Made by a program: the position numbers and the translations under genes. From an uncultured Granulosicoccaceae bacterium (GTDB lineage: Bacteria > Pseudomonadota > Gammaproteobacteria > Granulosicoccales > Granulosicoccaceae): a DNA stretch of 44,556 bases. A model generated the notes under the pieces. That model searched no databases. It saw only the letters and a program-made list of their open reading frames with translations, and was not told the origin of the DNA. This document shows, piece by piece, positions 32,446 to 41,616 of this stretch. The first letter of the stretch is position 1. Every line of letters starts with the position of its first letter. The stretch is from the NCBI GenBank assembly GCA_937920585.1, contig CAKZSB010000050.1, positions 1 through 44,556 of the forward strand, in the 5' to 3' direction.

Positions 32446-33633
32446 ATGACAGTCGCCAATGGTCGGGATTTTCTTGCAATTCCCGGCCCCACCGTCGTGC
32501 CAGAGCGTGTGTTGTCCGCGATGCATCGGCCCGCGATCGATATCTACTCCGGATCGCTGGTCGCCACCACTGATTCCTGCCTGGCCGATCTGAAAAAGCT
32601 CTTCCGCACCGCCGGCGATACCTATATTTACGCCGCTAATGGCCATGGTGCCTGGGAGGCCTCACTGAGCAATACCCTGTCACGTGGCGATCGAATTCTG
32701 GTCCTTGAATCGGGTCGCTTTGCGCACAACTGGGGCGAGATGGGAGTGCTGCCCGGGCTCGATATCACAACCCTGGAGGGCGATTGGCGACACGCCGTGG
32801 ACGCCGAGCGTTTTGAGCAGGTGCTGAGAGAGGATCGCGAGCACAAGATTTCAGCAGTGCTGGTGGTGCAGATTGATACCGCCTCCGGTGTTGTCAATGA
32901 CATCCCCCGGTTGCGTGCTGCCATGGATGCGGCGGGACACCCGGCACTGCTGATGGTCGATTGCATTGCATCGCTTGCAACCATGCCATTCGAGATGGAT
33001 GAGTGGGGCGTGGATCTGGCCATCACCGGCTCCCAAAAGGGCCTGATGATGCCACCCGGCCTGAGTTTCGTCGCCGCAGGTGTACGCGCGAAAAAGGCGC
33101 ACGCGAGTGCCGGTTTGCGAACCCGTTACTGGGACTGGACCATGCGCGACGGTCCCGAGCACTACATGAAATATTGCGGCACACCGCCAGAACATATGTT
33201 GTTTGGATTGCGCTGCGCGCTCGACATGATTCTGGAAGAGGGGCTCGATGCCGTGATTCGACGCCACGAGTTGCTGGCTGGCACGGTGCGCAGCGCAGTA
33301 ACTGGCTGGGCAGAGGGCGGGGCTATCGATTTTAATATCATCGAGCCCGCAGAGCGGGCCAACAGTGTAACTACCGTCGCCGCAACCGGAGGGCAGGATT
33401 GCGCCAGGCTACTGGCCTTCTGTGAAAACCAGTGCGGCGTGAAACTGGGTATCACGATCGGGGATCTTTACGGCAAGGGCTTTCGGATCGCACACATGGG
33501 GCATGTCAATGCACCGATGTTGCTGGGTGTGCTCGGTGTGGTGGAGGCTGGCCTGCAGGCGCTCGACTGGCCTCATGGACCAGGCGGGGTTCAGGCGGCG
33601 GTGAACTATCTCGGCGAACATTTGGCTGATTAG
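32446..33633 (+). CDS. Class V aminotransferase, serine/alanine-glyoxylate type
   Basis: The 395-residue PLP enzyme opens with FLAIPGPTVVPERVL, typical of the alanine-/serine-glyoxylate aminotransferase group. The cofactor lysine is K198 in ITGSQKGLMMPPGL, and the preceding VDCIASLATMPFEMDEWGVD is the family's PLP-aspartate region. Such enzymes transfer amino groups from serine, alanine, aspartate or ureidoglycine to glyoxylate. The exact donor cannot be told. It follows the Rieske gene by 38 bp, so both probably act in one pathway making or using small amino or oxo acids. ATG 32446 is the start. Confidence 0.9.
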   Translation: MTVANGRDFLAIPGPTVVPERVLSAMHRPAIDIYSGSLVATTDSCLADLKKLFRTAGDTYIYAANGHGAWEASLSNTLSRGDRILVLESGRFAHNWGEMGVLPGLDITTLEGDWRHAVDAERFEQVLREDREHKISAVLVVQIDTASGVVNDIPRLRAAMDAAGHPALLMVDCIASLATMPFEMDEWGVDLAITGSQKGLMMPPGLSFVAAGVRAKKAHASAGLRTRYWDWTMRDGPEHYMKYCGTPPEHMLFGLRCALDMILEEGLDAVIRRHELLAGTVRSAVTGWAEGGAIDFNIIEPAERANSVTTVAATGGQDCARLLAFCENQCGVKLGITIGDLYGKGFRIAHMGHVNAPMLLGVLGVVEAGLQALDWPHGPGGVQAAVNYLGEHLAD

Positions 33634-33680
33634 ATGGACTCACCGGCAGCGTTCGACCTGGTTTGCGTTGCGAATACCGC

Positions 33681-34439
33681 TCAGCTTGCATCGATAATCA
33701 ACTTGATCGAGATGCAGAAAAGCGCTGCCTGCACGGTAAGAAAAAACAACTTGTCAGGAAGTTTTTGAATAAGCTTTTTACCGATCACAGTGCCTGTTGC
33801 CGCAACCGGTAGTAACAATGCCGAAACACCAAGGGTTGAGCCTGTATAAGGGTGGAGTGTGGAATAGGGAATGATTTTCGCCAGGTTCACCGCGGCAAAA
33901 ACAAGGGTTGTAGTCCCTGCGAAAACCATTTTTGGCAATTTTTGCGGCAGCACAAAAATCTGAAACGGCGGCGCACCGGCATGCGCCACAAAACTGGTAA
34001 AGCCGGACAGGGTTCCCCAGAAAAGTCCCTTGCCCGTTGCTGCAGGTTGTGCACTGGCGTCCGGGCGCTTTAAAAACCAGGTATACAGGCAAAAACTGAC
34101 GCCCATAACGCCAATCAATAGCGCCACCATGCGGTCTGATACAAAGGCAGCCGTGAGCCAGCCGACCATAACCCCCGCGATGCCGGCAGGGATCAGGATC
34201 TTCAGATTTTCCATGCTGAATTCTCGCCGGTACAAGTACACGCCAACGACATCTGAAAGAATGTAGATCGGTAACAAAAGTATTGCTGCAATCAGCGGCG
34301 ACATTGTTAACGACAAAATTGGCACGCTCAGCATGGCAACGGCCGGCAGTCCGCCTTTCGATAAGCCCACCAGAAACGCTGCCAGCACCAACAGTGCAAA
34401 CAGCGAGGGCGTACTTACCAGTGCATCAATGGAAGGCAT
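33681..34439 (-). CDS. TauE/SafE family transporter
   Basis: This is an integral membrane protein of 252 residues with seven to eight hydrophobic segments and the repeat-type opening LVLAAFLVGLSKGGLPAVAML. GLSKGG and FTSFVAHAGAPPFQIFVLP are TauE/SafE (DUF81) signatures. The family includes exporters of sulfite, sulfoacetate and other organic anions. The substrate here is unknown. It converges with the aminotransferase gene with only 47 bp between. ATG 34439 is the start. Confidence 0.9.
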   Translation of the reverse strand: MPSIDALVSTPSLFALLVLAAFLVGLSKGGLPAVAMLSVPILSLTMSPLIAAILLLPIYILSDVVGVYLYRREFSMENLKILIPAGIAGVMVGWLTAAFVSDRMVALLIGVMGVSFCLYTWFLKRPDASAQPAATGKGLFWGTLSGFTSFVAHAGAPPFQIFVLPQKLPKMVFAGTTTLVFAAVNLAKIIPYSTLHPYTGSTLGVSALLLPVAATGTVIGKKLIQKLPDKLFFLTVQAALFCISIKLIIDAS

Positions 34440-34726
34440 GGATCATCCGGAGGTGAGGGTAGCCACGAGGCTGACTGTTGTTCCCGATGTTTGCCTGGCT
34501 CGCGCTGCGTGGTGTTATTCTGCGGCCTTAAGGTTGTCGATAGGTGATTTTTTGGCAGAGAAATGTCACCCGAATTCTTCAGCTAACTGGCTGATCCTGT
34601 AAATTGCGGACAACTCGGATGGCTATGCCTCACCGTTCCATTTATGCTGTCGATTCCGGGCAGGACTGGTTTCGGTTATGCTTGCGATTAACAATGAAAG
34701 GCAGATCAACCAGGAAAGGATACTAA

Positions 34727-36295
34727 ATGAAGATCGGTACACCCAAAGAGCTGTACCCGGGGGAAAACCGGGTTGCGATGACGCCGGCCTCGGCATTGCA
34801 GTTAGTCAAGCTCGGCCATCAGTGCGTGCTTGAAAGCGGTGCAGGTGATGCCGCCGATTTTTCTGATGCCGATTATGCAGACGCAGGGGTAGAGATTGTG
34901 CCGTCGGCTGCCGCACTTTGGGATGCCGCCGATGTGATCGCTAAAGTCCGCCAACCCGATGAGTCGGAGTTGAAGCTGCTGTCGGCAGGTAAAACTCTGG
35001 TGTGTTTTTTCAATCCGGGCGGTAACGAGGAGGGGCTAGCGCAGGCTAGAGACTCGGGTGCCAATGTGATCGCGATGGAGATGGTGCCGCGTATATCCCG
35101 TGCCCAGAAAATGGATGCCTTGTCGTCGATGGCCAATATTGCCGGTTATCGCGCAGTTATCGAGGCCAGCAATAACTTCGGGCGCTTTTTTACCGGTCAG
35201 ATTACGGCAGCCGGAAAGGTTGCTCCGGCCCGGGTGCTGGTCGTTGGTGCCGGTGTGGCAGGGCTGGCTGCGATCGGCACAGCAACCTCATTGGGTGCAC
35301 AGGTCTACGCGTTCGACGTGCGCCCCGAGGTGGCAGAGCAGATTGAGTCCATGGGGGCCGAATTTGTATTTCTCGAATTCGATGAAGCCGTGCAGGATGG
35401 CGCTGAAACCGGTGGCTATGCGGCGCCCTCATCGCCGGAGTTTCGGCAAAAGCAACTGGAAAAGTTCCTTGAAATCGCACCCGATATAGATATCGTCATC
35501 ACCACCGCATTGATACCGAATCGCGACGCACCCAAGCTCTGGCTGACTGAAATGCTGGACGCGATGAAGCGCGGTTCAGTTGTGGTTGATCTGGCTGCCG
35601 AGCGCGGTGGCAACTGCGATGCCACGGTGCCGGATAAAAAGATCGTGACAGACAACGGTGTCACGGTGATCGGGTACACCGATTTTCCGAGTCGAATGGC
35701 CACCCAAAGCTCCGAGCTCTATGCCAGCAACATTCGCCATATGATGCACGACCTGACGCCTGAGAAAGACGGCGTTATCGTTCACAATATGGAAGACGAT
35801 GTGATTCGTGGTGCCACGGTTGCGTTCGAAGGCGAGGTGACGTTTCCGCCACCGCCGCCAAAAATTCAGGCCATTGCTGCAAAAAAGCCCGCCACGCCCG
35901 AGAAGACACCAGAAGAACTGGCGGCAGAGCAGGCGGCCGCCAACAAACGGGCCGGACGCAATCAGATCGGCCTGCTGGTACTGGGGGCAGTGTTGATGTA
36001 CTTCATCGGGCAGTATGCCCCGGCGAGCTTCATGCGACATTTCATCGTGTTTGTGCTGGCCGTATTCATTGGATTTCAAGTCATCTGGAATGTCTCTCAC
36101 GCCTTGCACACACCGCTGATGGCGGTGACCAACGCTATCTCGGGGATCATCATTCTCGGCGCGCTGCTGCAGATAGGATCATCCAGTGGCATCGTCGCCC
36201 TTCTTGCCAGCATTTCTGTACTGATCGCCGCCATCAACGTTGTAGGTGGTTTTATGGTTACGCGACGCATGTTGCAGATGTTCCAAAAGAGCTAG
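34727..36295 (+). CDS. pntA: NAD(P) transhydrogenase subunit alpha
   Basis: The 522-residue subunit combines the NAD(H)-binding domain I and four C-terminal membrane helices, as in E. coli Pnt[21 protein letters not shown] opens domain [23 protein letters not shown] is the dinucleotide site, and [19 protein letters not shown] is the mobile loop region. A Pro/Ala/Lys/Glu-rich linker (about residues 370-405) leads to the membrane part. With PntB it uses the proton gradient to reduce NADP+ with NADH. AGGA precedes the ATG at 34727. pntB starts 13 bp after its stop. Confidence 0.95.
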   Translation: MKIGTPKELYPGENRVAMTPASALQLVKLGHQCVLESGAGDAADFSDADYADAGVEIVPSAAALWDAADVIAKVRQPDESELKLLSAGKTLVCFFNPGGNEEGLAQARDSGANVIAMEMVPRISRAQKMDALSSMANIAGYRAVIEASNNFGRFFTGQITAAGKVAPARVLVVGAGVAGLAAIGTATSLGAQVYAFDVRPEVAEQIESMGAEFVFLEFDEAVQDGAETGGYAAPSSPEFRQKQLEKFLEIAPDIDIVITTALIPNRDAPKLWLTEMLDAMKRGSVVVDLAAERGGNCDATVPDKKIVTDNGVTVIGYTDFPSRMATQSSELYASNIRHMMHDLTPEKDGVIVHNMEDDVIRGATVAFEGEVTFPPPPPKIQAIAAKKPATPEKTPEELAAEQAAANKRAGRNQIGLLVLGAVLMYFIGQYAPASFMRHFIVFVLAVFIGFQVIWNVSHALHTPLMAVTNAISGIIILGALLQIGSSSGIVALLASISVLIAAINVVGGFMVTRRMLQMFQKS

Positions 36296-36308
36296 GAGCC
36301 ACATAGAC

Positions 36309-37691
36309 ATGTTTGACTTGAGTTCGGAAATGCAAACCGCCGCGTATATAGCATCGGCGGTTTTATTCATCCTGTCGCTCGGTAGTTTGTCTGATCAGGA
36401 AAACGCCAAGCGCGGTGTGTGGTTCGGTATCGTCGGTATGGCAATCGCTGTGTTGGCGACCATATTCGGACCCGGTGTCGAGCTTGGCCCGATACTGATT
36501 CTGATGCTGGTCGTTGGCGCGGGTGTCGGTATCTACGTCGCAAAGAATGTTGAAATGACGGGCATGCCGCAACTGGTTGCGGCACTTCATTCATTTGTCG
36601 GTCTGGCCGCAGTTTTCATCGGTATCAATTCAGATATCGATCCTCCGGCGCTAGCCGATAACGCCGAACGAATCATTCACGAAATCGAAGTATTTCTCGG
36701 TGTTTTCATCGGTGCGATTACATTCACCGGTTCCATCGTCGCCTATGCAAAACTTGCCGGCAGGCTGGATGGAAAAGCACTCATTCTTCCGGCCCGGCAT
36801 ATTTTGAATATCGCCCTGGTCGTGTTGTGCCTGGTGCTGATGTTTATGTACATGAATCATGCGGGTAGCTGGACACTGTATCTGATGACGTTGCTGGCGT
36901 TCATCATCGGGGCACACCTGGTGCTGGCCATTGGCGGTGCCGATATGCCGGTGGTTGTGTCGATGCTGAACTCCTATTCCGGGTGGGCCGCTGCGGCAAC
37001 CGGATTCCTGTTGGGTAACGATTTGTTGATCGTAACTGGCGCACTGGTCGGTTCGTCAGGTGCAATTCTGTCGTACATCATGTGCAAGGCGATGAACCGC
37101 AAGTTCCTGTCGGTCATCCTCGGTGGTTTTGGCGGGCCTAGCGGTGAGGCGATGGCAATCGAGGGCGAGCAAATTGCGATAGACGCCGACGGTGTTGCCG
37201 CGGCGTTGCAGGATGCTGAACAGGTGATCATTGTGCCCGGCTATGGCATGGCAGTCGCACAGGCGCAGCAATCGGTATCCGAACTGACCCGGCGGCTGAG
37301 AGCAGCTGGCAAAACGGTGCGATTCGGTATTCACCCGGTCGCCGGTCGCCTCCCGGGGCACATGAACGTATTGCTCGCCGAGGCCAAAGTACCCTATGAC
37401 ATCGTGCTGGAAATGGACGAGATCAATGATGATTTCCCGCAGACAGATGTAGTGATCGTCATCGGATCCAACGACATCGTCAATCCGGCCGCTCAGGAAG
37501 ATCCCAATAGTCCGATCGCAGGCATGCCGGTACTTGAGGTGTGGAAAGCCAAACAGGTGTTTGTGTCCAAACGGGGTCAGGGCACGGGTTACTCGGGGAT
37601 AGAAAACCCGCTGTTCTTTAAAGAAAACACACGCATGTTCTACGGTGATGCGAAATCGTCCGTCGACAAGTTGTTGTCGATGCTGGATTGA
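36309..37691 (+). CDS. pntB: NAD(P) transhydrogenase subunit beta
   Basis: From ATG 36309 (AGGAG at 36294-36298) the subunit has 460 residues: eight to nine membrane helices, then the NADP(H)-binding domain [42 protein letters not shown] and [15 protein letters not shown] are the domain III blocks; [17 protein letters not shown] lies near the C-terminus. The frame extends 63 bp further up but overlaps pntA, and the ribosome binding site supports 36309. It forms one operon with pntA. Confidence 0.95.
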   Translation: MFDLSSEMQTAAYIASAVLFILSLGSLSDQENAKRGVWFGIVGMAIAVLATIFGPGVELGPILILMLVVGAGVGIYVAKNVEMTGMPQLVAALHSFVGLAAVFIGINSDIDPPALADNAERIIHEIEVFLGVFIGAITFTGSIVAYAKLAGRLDGKALILPARHILNIALVVLCLVLMFMYMNHAGSWTLYLMTLLAFIIGAHLVLAIGGADMPVVVSMLNSYSGWAAAATGFLLGNDLLIVTGALVGSSGAILSYIMCKAMNRKFLSVILGGFGGPSGEAMAIEGEQIAIDADGVAAALQDAEQVIIVPGYGMAVAQAQQSVSELTRRLRAAGKTVRFGIHPVAGRLPGHMNVLLAEAKVPYDIVLEMDEINDDFPQTDVVIVIGSNDIVNPAAQEDPNSPIAGMPVLEVWKAKQVFVSKRGQGTGYSGIENPLFFKENTRMFYGDAKSSVDKLLSMLD

Positions 37692-38026
37692 AATTTTTGC
37701 AGCTTCGGCGTTGCCACTAGTGCTTTGACAATATTAAAAGTTGGGATAAAGCGAGTGGATAAGTTGTCAGCGCAAGGCGCGCGATTGAGGACTAATTGTT
37801 CTATTGTGAGTGAGCGCAACGCTGCGATGGCAGCTTTGGCGCTCGCCCGCAGGGGATGGCTTTTGATGTGCCGCACTCCGGGTGTGAAGCTGAACCGGGC
37901 CCTAACCGGCACATCGAAGGCCATACTGTATTCCAATTTTTAGTGTTGTCAGAGCACTAACTGTGTTGGCAACAATTCCACGTGACGCGAGTCGTCGCTA
38001 CAATCAGCAGTTGATGGCGGCGAAAA
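37692..38026. other. Intergenic region downstream of pntB with a long inverted repeat
   Basis: No convincing gene lies in these 335 bp. GATGTGCCG (37865-37873) and CGGCACATC (37907-37915) form a 9-bp perfect stem around a 33-base loop. TTGACA at 37725-37730 matches a -35 box, but no -10 with good spacing is visible. It could belong to the following transporter gene or to a small RNA; the evidence is weak. Confidence 0.35.
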
Positions 38027-38791
38027 TTGATTGATCTGTGGCAACTTGATCCGCTGATTCTTGCGTTGGTGGCGTCGACCATTGTTTTATCCGGCCTGAT
38101 TCACGGCGCACTGGGGCTCGGATTTCCAATGGTTGCAACACCGATAATCGCAATTTTTCTAGATGTCAGGCTGGCGATTCTGATCACGCTGCTGCCGACT
38201 GCCACCGTCAACCTGGCCAGTTTGCGGGGGCGCCCGGACTACCTGCAAGTACTGCGTCGGTTCGCACCGCTGGTGTTGTTTTCGCTATTGGGCGCGCTGC
38301 TGGGCGCACGCCTGGTCGCAATCTCCGACCCGGCACCTTTCAGGCTGCTGCTGGCAGCATTGATTGTTCTGTTCCTCTGGGCGACTTACTCGGGGCGTTT
38401 GCCGCGTGAGTGGCTGCTCGGCTGGCCTAAACTTGCAATGGTATCGTTCGGGCTGCTTGCTGGCTTGTCGGGTGGCACCACCAACGTGATGGTGGCCGTG
38501 CTGTTGATCTACTTTCTTACCCTCGAAGTGGATCGCGCGACGCTGGTCCCGGCAATGAATACCTGCTTTCTGGTAGGCAAGCTATCGCAGATTGTGATCT
38601 TCTGGCTATCGGGCCTGATTGGTGTGAGCCTGATGCTGCAGAGTATTCCGTTCGCGTTACTGGCGCTGGGCGCACTGTTGGTTGGTGAACGAATGGGCGC
38701 GCGGGTGGAGCCGCAAATCTATCGCAAGGTTTTACATGTATTGCTGGTTGTGCTCGCCGCGATACTGGTCTGGCAGTATTTCACCGACTGA
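38027..38791 (+). CDS. TauE/SafE family transporter
   Basis: The 254-residue membrane protein has about eight hydrophobic segments. GLIHGALGLGFPMVATPIIA in the first repeat and GLLAGLSGGTTNVMVAVLLIYFL in the second are the TauE/SafE duplication. The start is TTG 38027; a stop at 38012 prevents any upstream extension. It is only distantly similar to the other TauE/SafE protein in the window (33681-34439). Its stop is directly adjacent to the convergent phosphatase stop, with no base between. The substrate is unknown. Confidence 0.87.
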   Translation: MIDLWQLDPLILALVASTIVLSGLIHGALGLGFPMVATPIIAIFLDVRLAILITLLPTATVNLASLRGRPDYLQVLRRFAPLVLFSLLGALLGARLVAISDPAPFRLLLAALIVLFLWATYSGRLPREWLLGWPKLAMVSFGLLAGLSGGTTNVMVAVLLIYFLTLEVDRATLVPAMNTCFLVGKLSQIVIFWLSGLIGVSLMLQSIPFALLALGALLVGERMGARVEPQIYRKVLHVLLVVLAAILVWQYFTD

Positions 38792-39397
38792 CTACCAGTC
38801 TGTCTGGTCGGCAAACAGTTTAATGTGTGGATGGCCGTCTTCGAACACCACGATGCTATGACCGCAATTTTGCAGTTCCGGCGGGTGCCATAGTTTGTCC
38901 ACTGGCCAGCCGGCATAAATTAGCATCAGGGATTTGATGAATGCACCGTGGCTGACGATCAGCACTTCCTGTCCCTCGCATTCCGCGACGATTGTATCGA
39001 TGGCATCTTGTGCGCGGCGCTGAAGCTGGTGAAATGTCTCGGCGCCATCGAGTGAAAATTTCGCAGGTTCGTGGCGAAAGTACCCGGCCTGTTCGGGGTA
39101 GTCTCTCACTGCGTCGTCGAGCATTACGCCTTCCCAGGGGCCGAGATGTATTTCGCGCAACGTGCTGCGATAATCGACCGCAGCAGTTTCGCCCCCGAGC
39201 AGAATGTCGGTGGTCTGCCGGGTGCGCTGTAAATCGCTGGAGAAGACTCGATCGAATTGTTTATCGGCCCAGCGCTCACGCACGGCAGCGGCCTGCGATT
39301 CGCCGAGTGCCGTCAGGGTGGACTCCGAGGTGCCCTGGACTCGCCGAATGGCGTTCCAGTCCGTTTGACCGTGGCGAACGAGATGCAGGGTTGTCAT
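38792..39397 (-). CDS. Histidine phosphatase family protein (phosphoglycerate mutase-like)
   Basis: The 201-residue protein has the RHG motif LVRHGQTDWN with catalytic H9. FSSDLQRTRQTTDILL, the acid residue in LREIHLGPWEG and the second histidine in VLIVSHGAFIKSL follow. This is the CobC/GpmB-like branch of histidine phosphatases. The substrate could be a sugar phosphate, a nucleotide or a cobalamin precursor; no cobalamin gene is nearby. ATG 39397 is the start. It is divergent from the glutathione transferase gene (183 bp gap). Confidence 0.9.
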   Translation of the reverse strand: MTTLHLVRHGQTDWNAIRRVQGTSESTLTALGESQAAAVRERWADKQFDRVFSSDLQRTRQTTDILLGGETAAVDYRSTLREIHLGPWEGVMLDDAVRDYPEQAGYFRHEPAKFSLDGAETFHQLQRRAQDAIDTIVAECEGQEVLIVSHGAFIKSLMLIYAGWPVDKLWHPPELQNCGHSIVVFEDGHPHIKLFADQTDW

Positions 39398-39580
39398 TGC
39401 GTGTCAATTTCCATTTAAGGGGTCCGCCGGCACAGCGAGCATCGGCCGTTCGATTATCACTCACAATGGAATGCGGCTTGCGGAATTTGTCCTGCTTGCA
39501 AGAAAAAACCGCTGCTGCACCTTATGAGATTGGCTGGCGGGTTTGCTGGTATCATTTGGGGCCGAAAATGGAAATGCAAG

Positions 39581-40213
39581 ATGATTGATCTCTACACCTG
39601 GACCACACCCAACGGCCGCAAAGTATCCATCATGCTGGAAGAATGCGGGATTCCCTACACCACGCATGCAATAGATATTACCGGCAACAAGGATCAGTTC
39701 GAACCGGACTTTCTGAAGATCAGTCCGAACAATAAAATCCCTGCCATTGTCGATCAGGACAACGGCACCACGCTGATGGAGTCGGGCGCAATACTGTTGT
39801 ACCTGGCCGAGAAGTCAGGGCAGTTTATGCCCGCCGATCCGGCGCGACGCTGGCAGGCTATCGAGTGGCTGATGTGGCAAATGGGGGGGCTCGGGCCAAT
39901 GGCGGGACAAACCCATCACTTCGTCAAGTTCAATCCCGATGCATCGGCTTATGCCGCGGAACGCTTTACCGCTGAAACGCGCAGACTCTACGGCGTGCTC
40001 GATAAACAGCTTGCGAGTAACGAATACATCGCCGGCGACTACTCAATTGCCGATATGGCCGTTTGGCCGTGGATATCTCGCTTCGAGTGGCAGACGATGG
40101 ATTTGAAATCGTTCGTCAATCTGAAACGCTGGTACACCGCGATTGCCGAGCGTCCGGCGGTTCAAAAGGGCTATCACGTGCCCAAATTTACTGCCGATAT
40201 TCCGATGCCCTGA
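39581..40213 (+). CDS. Glutathione S-transferase, YfcG/YghU-like
   Basis: The 210-residue protein has an N-terminal thioredoxin-fold domain (MIDLYTWTTPNGRKVSIMLEE, then KISPNNKIPAIVD with the cis-proline and LMESGAILLYLAEKSG) and a helical C-terminal domain with YIAGDYSIADMAVWPW. WTTPNGRKVSI is typical of the YfcG/YghU (Nu-class) group, which has disulfide-bond reductase activity with glutathione. ATG 39581 is the start; the frame reaches up to 39524 but without family similarity. Confidence 0.9.
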   Translation: MIDLYTWTTPNGRKVSIMLEECGIPYTTHAIDITGNKDQFEPDFLKISPNNKIPAIVDQDNGTTLMESGAILLYLAEKSGQFMPADPARRWQAIEWLMWQMGGLGPMAGQTHHFVKFNPDASAYAAERFTAETRRLYGVLDKQLASNEYIAGDYSIADMAVWPWISRFEWQTMDLKSFVNLKRWYTAIAERPAVQKGYHVPKFTADIPMP

Positions 40214-40244
40214 TTGCGTTTACCGGCTCCGGTGCAGCGTTTAT

Positions 40245-41423
40245 TTATGTGCGCTGCGCTGGAGACCGGCCAGCTGTAAGGCGTATTCGACGACGTCGCT
40301 GCGTCACCAGCGCGCTCATCACCAGTGGTGCCAAAAGCATCGCCAGGGCGCCTCCGCCCGAACCACCGGTTGAAGGTTCATCAGCCTCATCGTCGTTAAC
40401 GGGCTGTGCATTGAGCGTGTCTTCGGATGCCAGTATGGTGTAAATGTAGTTCTCGGCCAGATCATTGGTAAACGGGATAACCTCTGCCGAATACGCAAGC
40501 GCTGGATCGAGCTCGCAACGCTCGGTTTGGCCCCCCGATTTATTCGATACACATACCCGCTGTCGTCCCTGGTAGACATGTAAATCCACGTCAGCCCCGT
40601 TGGCTGGCTGCAAAATCACCGAACTGACCCCCTCGATGCCGTACAGTGATGTCTGCAATTTCCCGATCTTGCCATCGTGACTCGCACCCGCTGCCAGTTG
40701 CAAAACCACCGGAGCGTCCTGTGTTTCGGCAGCGCCTGCCAGCGGAATGGGCGGATCGTTCAAAAAGAACAGGGTGTAGCTCTCCGCGTTGCGCACCGCC
40801 TCATCGGGCTTGTCGAGCGCCAGCTGTGCCGTAGCAAAGTGGCCGTAACTGAAATCGCGCGCATTGCCCAGCACCGCGAAATGGGACAACTCGTGCACCA
40901 GAACCGAACTTTGCCAGGCGTGGCTAAGGCTCCAGAAGCCCGGGCAGAGGTTGATGTTGTAGGGATTGGTGCTGTAGACATAGGCGCTGACACCACCGTC
41001 CGGGAAGGCTGTACAAGCGCAATCGAAACCGATGGTTTGATTCTCGGTGGCACTGAGGATGTTGCGATAAATCGTTCGCACGCGAGCGAAGCGCTCGCTG
41101 TCGAAGTAGCCGAACCAGCGCTCGAAACGCGGGGCGCCATTGCTGGCAGATTCCAGAAATGATTCATCCAGATCGCTGGCAAGCTCAATCAGCCTCAGTT
41201 GTGCCTCGAGCAATCGCCGCTCGAGCTGGCTCTCCTGTCGCACATTACAACTGGTGAAATCACTTGGCAGCAAGGCTGCGGCGACGGGGGGCGGGTCGGT
41301 ATCGAGTGCAGTCGCCAGAGCCACTGTGGTCATTGCGGGCAGCACGAGCGCCAATGCCACCGTTGTTTTACCGGCAACCTTCAACCGGTTAACAAATATT
41401 TTCAGATTGTTCTTCAACATCAT
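40245..41423 (-). CDS. M35-like (aspzincin) secreted metalloprotease with GlyGly-CTERM-like tail
   Basis: The 392-residue protein begins with a signal peptide (about 17-39). The zinc site is HELSH (177-181) followed by GNARDFSYG with D190, the aspzincin pattern HExxH plus GTxxDxxYG of M35 peptidases, with the last Gly-Thr changed to Gly-Asn. A second beta-rich domain (about 235-335) may bind substrate (DVDLHVYQGRQRVCVSN). The C-terminus has an acidic linker, GGSGGG, a hydrophobic helix and an Arg cluster, matching GlyGly-CTERM signals processed by rhombosortase, with a 12-residue extension after the arginines. It is divergent from two large lipoproteins. ATG 41423 or 41420 is the start. Confidence 0.85.
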   Translation of the reverse strand: MMLKNNLKIFVNRLKVAGKTTVALALVLPAMTTVALATALDTDPPPVAAALLPSDFTSCNVRQESQLERRLLEAQLRLIELASDLDESFLESASNGAPRFERWFGYFDSERFARVRTIYRNILSATENQTIGFDCACTAFPDGGVSAYVYSTNPYNINLCPGFWSLSHAWQSSVLVHELSHFAVLGNARDFSYGHFATAQLALDKPDEAVRNAESYTLFFLNDPPIPLAGAAETQDAPVVLQLAAGASHDGKIGKLQTSLYGIEGVSSVILQPANGADVDLHVYQGRQRVCVSNKSGGQTERCELDPALAYSAEVIPFTNDLAENYIYTILASEDTLNAQPVNDDEADEPSTGGSGGGALAMLLAPLVMSALVTQRRRRIRLTAGRSPAQRT

Positions 41424-41513
41424 TGGAAACGATGAACCTGGCTATCTATAGTCATGCAGAGGGCCGTCGCGATGACGCCGTCTCAAGCAATTTGGGCGTG
41501 AAACCTTTCCATA

Positions 41514-41542
41514 TTGTCATGACAAGCTTAATCCTTTAAGCT
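41514..41542. promoter_or_regulatory. Two adjoining palindromes in the divergent promoter region
   Basis: TTGTCATGACAA (41514-41525) is a perfect 12-bp palindrome. AGCTTAA (41525-41531) and TTAAGCT (41536-41542) form a second inverted repeat with a four-base centre, sharing one base with the first. They lie in the 190-bp gap between the M35 protease and the first CBM9-like lipoprotein, a natural place for an operator acting on both. Confidence 0.4.
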
Positions 41543-41616
41543 GTCCGGGATCAAGCCCGAAGGCGTTTTACGCGAAGCCAGCTTGCAGCCAAGCGATTGT
41601 GTGCCAGGAATTATTA

